Assembly (NCBI GenBank): GCA_024721245.1
Contig: CM045558.1
Coordinates: 9,340,876 to 9,404,875 of the forward strand
DNA: 64,000 nt
DNA from: Mitragyna speciosa
Lineage: Eukaryota; Streptophyta; Magnoliopsida; Gentianales; Rubiaceae
Direction: 5' to 3'
The notes beneath the pieces are model-generated. The model had not been told where the DNA came from. It searched no databases and was given only the letters and a program-made list of their open reading frames with translations. Of the stretch, positions 59,401-64,000 are shown in pieces; the first letter of the stretch is position 1; each line of letters opens with the position of its first letter. A program made the translations under genes and the position numbers.

Positions 59401-61822
59401 CTGCCTGCATTCAGAGGGGTGTACTCTCGGCTGGCAATGGGTATGTGATTGTTGAGTCGATCGAAAATACATTGGTGACCCTTGCCGGATCCGCCTAAAG
59501 TGCTAGTGCCTAGCCGAGGGTCAGTGAACTAGTAGATGAACTAATTTATTAGCCCATCCAGGGAGTTGATGCTCCTTGGCTTCAATGCCCAGAACCATTG
59601 TAGGGCAACTTTTTGCTAGGAAATAGGGAAGGCGTGGCATAAGACTGATACGTGGTAGCGGTGGAAAATCGAGACAAATGAGCGAGTATGTTCCCTTAGA
59701 TCTTGTTGGCCATTGTAACAGGGTATATTGGGCAACTTGAAGCCCAGCAGAAGGGGATCATTGTTGATTTGTGTTGCAAAAGGAGGAGCTTGAAGGGAAT
59801 CCTAGAGATAGCTGCATTGACGCCTGAGTGATGAGTCAGCCTTCCTTCCTCCTTGACCTCCCTTGGGAAGAAACTCTCGCTCAAGTCCCTTCGTTAGCCA
59901 CTTGACCCCCTGTTTGCCAAGGGTATTCATCTCTCCCATACCACCCCACATCTAATGCTTGTCTGCATGATTTGGGCAAGCGGCTTTAGATTGCTGAACA
60001 GAAGATTCAACTTTTTCTTTCTTCTTCTGCTTGGAGTATTTCCTTACCTGCTCAAAGAGGTTAAGATTTGCTGTCAAAAACTTAGCCATCTTTGAGAGAG
60101 TTTCCTCCATCACTAGTTGTTCCTCTTCATCCTAGGGGCTACTCCCATGACTCTGAGAACGCTTTTCCAAAGAGTACTGAATAGTGACAGTTGTACACTT
60201 GTGAGGAGCCATGCGTAGGTGCTCAAGTGGGACGATTTCCTCAACATTCTCACATGTGGTGCCAATTGTGATGACCAAAACTGGATTGGGCTCGATTACT
60301 TGGTCCAATCTTACTCTAAAACTCACCTACAACAAAAAATTTTAGAAACACATGGAGGATAGTCCCCCAAATGCCTCCGATGCTTAAGTCAGTATGTATC
60401 CGAGATGGATATTAAGAGAGATCAGGAGGCTTATAATAAAAGGAGCTATGGTTATGTTAGTGTACCTGTTTTAGAACTGGTAGGGGTATTTATACCCGAA
60501 AGAGAGAAAGGAGATCTTGGGGACAATGCCCCTAGTCTAGACGTCTTGGAAGGTAGCGTTTTAGCCTGGCATTGTAGGGTAGCTGTTTTAGGAGTGAGTC
60601 AATGCATGTTAAAATTGGCCTAATATACGCAAGCACCTGGGTGGTGCATGTCTTGTCGTTGGCAGGCTCTTGTCATATCATGTTCAATCGTATTGGATAT
60701 GCCTTGAGATAGGATCTCAGCTGTTTGTTAGCTCAGTGGCCTCTAGCCTAGCTTCATCCATCTGAGCTCTCCCGTGGCTTACAGAAGAGGGCTGAGATGG
60801 CCTTATTTGTATGCTCTCTTTCACCTGTCTAGGTTGGAGTTAAGTTAGTTACTTTGGCTGAGATCAAGCGAATCACATACGGAGAAAACCAAATAAAAAT
60901 GGAACTATGGTGTCCAGGACCCATAGAGATTCGGGACTTAAACAGTTGTGGGCTCAATGCGAATTGGGCAGGTATGGTATGAAGTTGGACTTCCATAGTG
61001 ATAACCCAATTTAGAATAATCCCACCACTTGATCGGATTGGGCTGATTTGCTTCTGCTATCCACTTTGGGGGTTCGCATAACTTGTATAGTTCATTGTTT
61101 GTCATCCTATAGATAGTGTGAGCCTTTTAAAAACACTAACACAAGATGATATTAGATATCAGTGATTGGTTGGAAATGGTCTAGCCACAAGACTAATGAG
61201 CATAAATTTGATTGTTGCCGAAGGTAATTTTGCCTTTGCATTCCTTTTTGGTCTTCCACTGACCTTTTGTTGTTCTACTATTGTAGTTGGTCCACTGCAA
61301 TATTGAGCATCTTAGGTGTTACATGCTTCACTAGTATCTGACTAAATGCATGAGTCATACTTGGTTCATGTCTAGACAGGAATCCTTAAAGCATATGTCA
61401 TAGGGCTTGAGTACAATTGAATGTTTCTTGTAGTGGAAGCTTCTTTATGTTGAAAATGAAGGTTAATTAACTTCCTCTGCAGCTTGTTCGTAGCTCTGCA
61501 GCCATGTTGAAGCTTTAATTTTTCTTGACTTTAAATCATCTACATGTTTCTTGACGGAGTAGTGTATATTTTTCTTAGTGGTTGAGAAAATTGTTCATTT
61601 TTTTAACTTGATATTATGTCTTTTGTAGCTTGTGAATTTGAATCAAAATGGAAACTTTTATCAAGGAAACTGTCACGCAAAAGAAAAACCAATGATGTGG
61701 AGAAGCAGGAAGACAATGGTTCACTTGCATTATTGCATCATAGACACGCAGCTCTCAGTCAAGTCAAAAGCTCAGTTGTTTGCAGTCACTTGGATATTGA
61801 CTGGCACTTTGATTTGTTTTAA
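41184..61822 (+). CDS. GIY-YIG nuclease-family protein, three exons over 20.6 kb
   Basis: Spliced coding sequence: 41184-41455, 54025-54131 and 61629-61822, 573 bases, 190 residues. Residues 1-64 are basic and rich in Ser/Thr, like an organelle-targeting region. The GIY-YIG domain follows: VYL at 68-70 (the GIY position), YVG at 81-83 (the YIG position), NFSRRLKQHNGELKGG at 88-102, GRPWVCACLINGF at 109-121, and FESKWKLLSRKL from 130, where Glu131 is the expected metal-binding acid. Conserved Arg and His-Asn are present. GIY-YIG proteins cut DNA at branched or damaged structures. Unlike SLX1 there is no RING/PHD-like end: the protein stops after CSHLDIDWHFDLF. All donors and acceptors are GT/AG, phases agree (2, then 1), and no stop is seen. 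An in-frame ATG at 41085 would add 33 residues. I prefer 41184 for its compact MARLLSRTFK start. Nuclease activity and localisation are inferred. Confidence 0.92.
42771..42968 (+). repeat. 5' LTR of copia element A
   Basis: 198 bp, TGTGGAATTATCACG to GAAATTTCA. It is shorter than the 3' LTR because an approximately 27-bp block (GATTTGTTTCCTAATAAAGA region of the 3' LTR) is absent. Confidence 0.9.
43017..44000 (+). pseudogene. Copia element A gag
   Basis: Reads from MTKFGATFQTSSSEV (43079) through ITSHKLNGQNYLQWSQSV, a family-typical LNGxNYxxWS motif, IWDAAKETYS and LHDFRKENLSITQ. A single stop at 43551-43553 precedes HWQQLDMFDTYTW in the same frame (residues onward from 43554). The zinc knuckle CEHCHKLGHSKETC (about 43893-43935) has intact CX2CX4HX4C spacing. 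It stops at 43959. Without the one internal stop, gag would be nearly complete. Confidence 0.88.
44190..47543 (+). pseudogene. Copia element A pol (protease, integrase, RT, RNase H)
   Basis: Protease: WIVDSRASDHMTGD, in which the usual DSGA has become DSRA. Pre-integrase: LWHFRL followed by a one-base deletion before HPNFVYL near 44690. Integrase: MIHSDVWGASRIKSLTGAQW and FVDDHTRLTWIFFMKEKSE (44835-45047), then HLLEVARALL. RT: LKARLVAKGFTQSYGIDYQE, LHQLDVKNAFLNGNLEE, SLYGLKQSPRAWFDRFAKFV and an intact YVDD box in LIVYVDDIILASD (46420-46878). RNase H: PDIGFVVSLLSQFM and, near the end, VQIVYISTQHQIADILTKAL with a terminal HNLYNPV. More than ten disruptions are present overall. Confidence 0.88.
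47555..47779 (+). repeat. 3' LTR of copia element A
   Basis: 225 bp, TGTGGAATTACCATG to GAAATTTCA. Partner of 42771-42968. Confidence 0.9.
47780..48276. other. Intron sequence between the two copia elements
   Basis: 497 bp with no recognisable feature. An 81-codon open frame (47945-48190) has no family resemblance. Confidence 0.5.
48277..48550 (+). repeat. 5' LTR of copia element B with a duplicated start
   Basis: 274 bp. The first 42 bases (48277-48318, TGTTACAGATATAGGATAGG...) are repeated in tandem from 48319. Measured from 48319 it is 232 bp, exactly the length of the 3' LTR. A TATAAATA box lies at 48488-48495 within a small palindrome. Confidence 0.9.
48488..48495 (+). promoter_or_regulatory. 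TATA box of copia element B LTR
   Basis: TATAAATA, embedded in GCCTATAAATATAGGC. The 3' LTR has the same box at 52358-52365. Confidence 0.5.
48660..52181 (+). pseudogene. Copia element B gag relic and pol
   Basis: A gag relic with a zinc-knuckle remnant (CYH-KLGHTICTCW, about 48820-48860) is followed by protease FIDSGATDHMTGD (49087-49125), with an intact DSGA. Integrase: HSDIGALVQ, FVTFVDDYSRVTWLYLMKSR, then SIRILQSDNAKEYF and a conserved DTPPQNGVAERKNRHLLEVA (49823-50065). The linker at 50194-50556 (KYVFLGYSRLQKGYRCYSP) ends in a single stop at 50554-50556. The long RT frame follows. RNase H ends with IDCHFVRKKIQQGLISTRFV and LGDLFTKALNG (51930-52181). Several frameshifts separate the parts. 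Confidence 0.88.
50608..51546 (+). pseudogene. Copia element B reverse transcriptase, longest open frame in the window
   Basis: 312 codons from the first listed start; the frame is already open from 50557. RVT_2-type copia reverse transcriptase: WVAMEEEMMPLDNNGTWELV, KRAIGCKWVFAIKLNPDG, THLVAKRYTQTYGVDYFDTF, LHQLDIKNAILHGDLQEEIY, MEQPPGFV and the active-site YVDD in LLAVYVDDIVITGND. It ends in a frameshift before the RNase H part at LNYLT. The conserved SLYGLKQSPRAW motif has decayed to SLYKLKESPWAW. It is part of a dead element and not an autonomous gene. Confidence 0.9.
52189..52420 (+). repeat. 3' LTR of copia element B
   Basis: 232 bp, TGTTACAGATATAGG to TTTAGTTTACA. Partner of 48319-48550. 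Confidence 0.9.
52421..54024. other. End of intron 1, no further element recognised
   Basis: About 1.6 kb of AT-rich intron sequence leading to the acceptor TGTTTTTGCAG at 54014-54024. Nothing coding is seen. Confidence 0.55.
54025..54131 (+). CDS. GIY-YIG gene, exon 2
   Basis: 107 bp: one base completing Arg91, 35 codons (LKQHNGELKGGAKASRAG, then RPWVCACLINGFSDKSE) and the first base of Ala127. It sits between a strong acceptor and a GT donor (GAAG/GTGTTG). It contains a conserved stretch of the GIY-YIG fold, KQHNGE, so its identity is secure although it is too short and too isolated to be seen as a gene by length. Confidence 0.92.
54806..55236 (-). repeat. Left LTR-like repeat, intron 2
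   Basis: Shares long stretches with 60267-60760, e.g. GTAGGGGTATTTATACCC, CCCCTAGTCTAGA-like, TAGGGTAGCTGTTTTAGG and AATATACGCAAGCAC. It lacks about 60 bp present in the right copy. Confidence 0.75.
55805..57460 (+). pseudogene. Ty3/gypsy gag-protease remnant (plus strand) with primer site
   Basis: TGGTATCAGAGC at 55805-55816 directly follows a sequence ending TATGTCA, so an LTR probably ends at 55800. Gag: a degenerate FMEGLILKFFLIGW region, MMLAKYMNEFEELKIHWEDP (56485-56544), and the zinc knuckle CFKCGVRGHMAWEC near 56850-56890 with correct CX2CX4HX4C spacing. The retropepsin region at 56975-57442 reads IIDGGSSMNVVSESKIQRLK, then PKPYKIAWINSKSISV and GKLNTYSFKFNDQ. The DGG motif takes the place of the usual DSG, a variant seen in some plant gypsy lineages. 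RT, integrase and a 3' LTR were not found. Confidence 0.8.
57461..58304. other. Repeat-derived sequence without recognised domain
   Basis: Follows the protease remnant. AT-rich, with scattered readable pieces and no identifiable family. The 3' part of the plus-strand gypsy copy is presumably deleted here. Confidence 0.4.
58305..58505. repeat. Degenerate tandem repeat of about 28 bp, seven copies
   Basis: The motif ATAAGGCCTAGGTGGCCAAA recurs about seven times with a period of 26-30 bp (AGGCCTGGATGGCCAA, AGGCCCTAAGAGGCTGAA, AGGCCTTGAGGGGCAGAA and so on). Such tracts are often found in the untranslated region between pol and the 3' LTR of large gypsy elements. Here it lies between the gag and the left LTR of the minus-strand element. 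Confidence 0.8.
59180..60250 (-). pseudogene. Ty3/gypsy gag remnant (minus strand)
   Basis: From high to low coordinates: HLRMAPHKCTTVT (about 60220), an acidic, Gln/Lys-rich stretch (EEEQLVMEETLSKMAKFL), then, with frameshifts, a core with LCHAFPI, VALQWF and ALKPRSINSLDGLINQF around 59640-59540, typical of the large plant gypsy gag. It continues with a Pro/Gly-rich region to about 59200. No zinc knuckle was recognised. It has many stops and shifts. Confidence 0.65.
60267..60760 (-). repeat. Right LTR-like repeat, intron 2
   Basis: Partner of 54806-55236, about 60 bp longer because of an extra block near 60370-60460. On the minus strand it ends at TCATCACA next to the possible primer site. 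Confidence 0.75.
60761..61628. other. End of intron 2, nothing recognised
   Basis: No coding or repeat feature identified. It ends in the acceptor GTCTTTTGTAG at 61618-61628. Confidence 0.5.
61629..61822 (+). CDS. GIY-YIG gene, exon 3 and stop
   Basis: 194 bp: two bases completing Ala127, 63 codons and TAA. CEFESKWKLLSRKLSRKRK carries the presumed catalytic Glu131, followed by a Lys/Arg-rich tail, then LLHHRHAALSQVKSS and the terminal CSHLDIDWHFDLF. It joins exon 2 in phase 1. Confidence 0.92.
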
Positions 61823-61934
61823 TGTATGATCCCTTTCCGAAATAATAGGCTTCCAGATTTTGTATAGATGAGTAAGATACGTGTATGTTATAATCAAAAG
61901 GAAACTTCTGCTTTGAGCAATGGACTGCCCCAGG

Positions 61935-61982
61935 GGACTAGACACATTTTAGGACTAGACACATTTTAGGACTAGACATGTT
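61935..61982. repeat. 17-bp tandem repeat, 2.8 copies
   Basis: GGACTAGACACATTTTA occurs twice exactly (61935-61951, 61952-61968) and a third time in part. It is 113 bp past the stop codon, so probably in the 3' UTR or just after it. Confidence 0.92.
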
Positions 61983-62866
61983 TGGAGTTGCTTTCAAATG
62001 TTTCAGGTCATGGTGATCATGACTACGACCTTTGTAAGCTGAAAACACAATAAGTTTTGTCCAAACTCTGGATATATGCAGAAGCAACATTAGTGAAATA
62101 CGATTGTAACTACAGCTAATTAGTTGCCTCATTGTCCTATATTTGCATTTGGCACTTGAGCTTGTTTCTCCAGATGTAATATATGGTATTTCTTTGCAAC
62201 ACTGTCAGCATTTCTTTTGTTCACAGTTGCATAAACCATGCTTTTGGATTAATGATTGAGAAACATGTGTAGAATATTTATACTTCTGTGCTATGCATTT
62301 TATTCATTGACTTGTTATTAATGTATTGGGTTCCATTTCTGAGAGCTGCTGTGATTTCCAGAGTTTAAGCTAGCAGGTCTAAATTTCTTGGCAGAATTTT
62401 GCTTTTTTATTAATATCCTGTTGGATATCAACTGGTAGTATGTAGTGTTCCATCTTGAAATGGCTCTTTCTTTCTTAAAGGGCTTCTATACGGCTTCTAT
62501 CTGTGATAACTGTTTTCTAGTCGATATGTTGCAGTTCCAGAAATTCCTTTCAGGCTAATTCCAAAATTTATCTGCTGTAAAATCCCAAGTCTCTCTGCTT
62601 TTAGCATTTCAATTCCTGTATCCTGTTGGTTCTCAAAGTGGGGAAACCATTTTGATTTGGCGGTATGGTCACTAAGAAGCTTGCCTTTTCTTTCTGAGGC
62701 TTGCTCGCTCTACCCTTTTCTTGTGGGAGATGATAATATTGAATACCCCAGCTCTAAGACACAATCTAGATCATCTCTGAATGGATGACAAGTACGTTAT
62801 CTATCAAATACAGCTCAGGAGACCATGCTCTTCAATGACACCACTTTCTCTATTAGACAGTTGCTT

Positions 62867-62953
62867 TTTGATTAAACATTCAATATATCCTTGAAGAGGA
62901 TACATGACATTTGATTAAACATTCAATATATTATTGAAATAGGATACATGACA
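62867..62953. repeat. 43-bp tandem duplication
   Basis: TTTGATTAAACATTCAATAT...GGATACATGACA at 62867-62909 is repeated at 62910-62953 with one indel and few substitutions. A second, shorter duplication (GGACAG-ATAACTCACA) follows at 62959-63010. Confidence 0.9.
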
Positions 62954-63120
62954 GGAAATGGGACAGAATAACTCACAAGACGAGGATAAATAGGACAGGA
63001 TAACTCACAGTCTAATGCTGCAGCTATTAGTTATCATCCTAATTTTGCGTTTTGATATATCCTGCATTAATTTTAGCTAGATAATCACTTATTCATCCTT
63101 GGAGAAAGTGGTACATTACT

Positions 63121-63235
63121 CAAGTTTCTCATCTGCATGCTACTTGTTCTGGCTAGTTTGCTCTTTTTTGGTGTACGATTCAAGGTTCTTATCTGCAAGC
63201 TACTAGATCTTTGCTCCTTTTTTTGGCAACTGTAG
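63121..63235. repeat. 60-bp imperfect tandem duplication
   Basis: CAAGTTTCTCATCTGCATGC (63121) recurs as CAAGGTTCTTATCTGCAAGC (63181), followed in both by CTACT, a CT-rich stretch and a T-run. Confidence 0.8.
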
Positions 63236-64000
63236 ATGTGAGGTGGTACCATAAAGTCTACATGCTGATACCCATTTTCTTTATCTTTCAATTCTAGTTT
63301 CCATGTACAACTTCAAGTCTGGTGGAGTGGTCCTATTTCATTCTTACTGCCCTGCTGCCTAATCTTTAATTTCTTTGTAATCGTAATTTCATCGAGGAAA
63401 TTAAATAAAGTATGTTACTTCTATTTGTAGCCAAATTATTCACATTAGAAAGTAAACAGAAGTGAGCAATAGTTAGTCGCTGAAATGATTATAGTTGAAA
63501 CTTTTTGAATGTTGATTTGGACTTTATATTCCTTCCTTTGGAAAGTGGGGCAATTTTTTATGTTTTTACTTTAGCAATTGCTGTTTACTTTGTCAGGTGC
63601 ACCTTCCGTTTTCTGCTGCCTTTTGAAAACAACATTTCATTAAGTTCCCACTTCCAAAAAACACCATTGTTCTTATTGTCATCAAGGACATTTTTCTAAT
63701 GACATATTGCCTCAACTTTTTGCAGAAATCACGGCTGAAATTGTAGTAAAAAGACTCAAAAACACAAATAAAGCAGAATGCAAATGAATACTGTTCTTAG
63801 ATTTCCTGAAATTTGGTCAAATTTGAGATCCCAATGCAAGAAGGGACCCTGGTAGCCCACAATATAAAAAGTTGCAATTTTAAAGTCATTAAAAATTTCT
63901 TTTGTTTTGTCATCTATTTCATGGATTTACGTGTTTTCTTGAATAAATTATACAATTCTTCAATACATATCGGACAAAGTGGATTATCTACTTATCATGC

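Larger units (their letters stand above)
54806..60760 (-). mobile_element. Gypsy element (minus strand) with nested material, intron 2
   Basis: Direct repeats at 54806-55236 and 60267-60760 behave as LTRs (minus-strand start TGGATGAAGCTAGG, end GGTCATCACA). Just inside the right one the minus strand reads TGGCACCACATGTGAG, a possible primer site. A decayed gag follows on the minus strand (59180-60250). No pol of this element remains. A plus-strand gypsy fragment with its own primer site (55805-57460) lies inside it. The outer limits of the LTRs are uncertain and no target duplication was found. Confidence 0.65.
54132..61628 (+). other. Intron 2 of the GIY-YIG gene, 7497 bp
   Basis: Runs from GTGTTG to GTCTTTTGTAG. 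A compound of gypsy-derived pieces bounded by direct repeats (54806-60760) makes up about 79 percent. The flanks 54132-54805 and 60761-61628 contain no recognised gene or element. Confidence 0.82.
61823..64000. other. 3' flank of the GIY-YIG gene, no further gene recognised
   Basis: Pyrimidine-rich and AT-rich sequence that may include the 3' UTR (AATAATAGG at about 61840 is a possible poly(A) signal). It contains four small tandem duplications (61935-61982, 62867-62953, 62959-63010, 63121-63235). Short frames near 63505-63770 show no reliable domain. Confidence 0.45.

Noticed and set aside
63505..63770. Cys/His motif (CSYCHQGHF-like) considered as a retroviral-type zinc knuckle
   Set aside because: The final Cys is missing, and no gag context or LTR is nearby.

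Overview
The window is nuclear DNA of a flowering plant, most likely a eudicot. Its genes are spliced with GT/AG introns, it is AT-rich, and it is dominated by plant-type Ty1/copia and Ty3/gypsy LTR retrotransposons whose primer-binding sites resemble the 3' end of initiator-Met tRNA. Nothing in it is bacterial or viral. Only two host genes could be supported, and both had to be assembled across introns because no single open frame shows them.

Gene 1 (minus strand, 6055-7148) is a two-exon gene for a 116-residue LYR-motif protein that resembles FMC1, a mitochondrial ATP-synthase assembly factor. A leader exon and a 5'-UTR intron probably extend the transcript to about 9060. Gene 2 (plus strand, 41184-61822) is a three-exon gene for a 190-residue GIY-YIG nuclease-family protein. 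Its introns are 12.6 kb and 7.5 kb. Two copia elements fill about 73 percent of intron 1, and a gypsy compound fills about 79 percent of intron 2, so 573 coding bases are spread over 20.6 kb.

Layout: 1-1600, LINE remnant (minus). 3267-4090, three related LTR-like units forming a foldback. 4190-4740, gypsy gag remnant (minus). 6055-9060, FMC1-like gene. 9485-9997, a 513-bp element with inverted ends, TG...CA termini and a 5-bp target duplication. 11285-19177, a full-length but dead copia element with paired LTRs, itself carrying a 1.66-kb insertion at 15718-17381. 20003-22976, a 3-kb solo LTR. About 24000-24900, gypsy pol remnant (minus). 25016-32725, a gypsy element (minus) whose gag is split by a second solo LTR of the 20003 family in opposite orientation (27323-30151). 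34825-35286, a TRIM with a 60-bp interior. 35287-41183, AT-rich intergenic DNA. 41184-61822, GIY-YIG gene with its repeat-filled introns. 61823-64000, 3' flank with small tandem duplications.

The two genes show no functional link beyond proximity. The main interest lies in the transposon archaeology, which several exact 5-bp target duplications support, and in the GIY-YIG gene, whose exons are easily missed because of intron inflation. No new defence or metabolic system was found.
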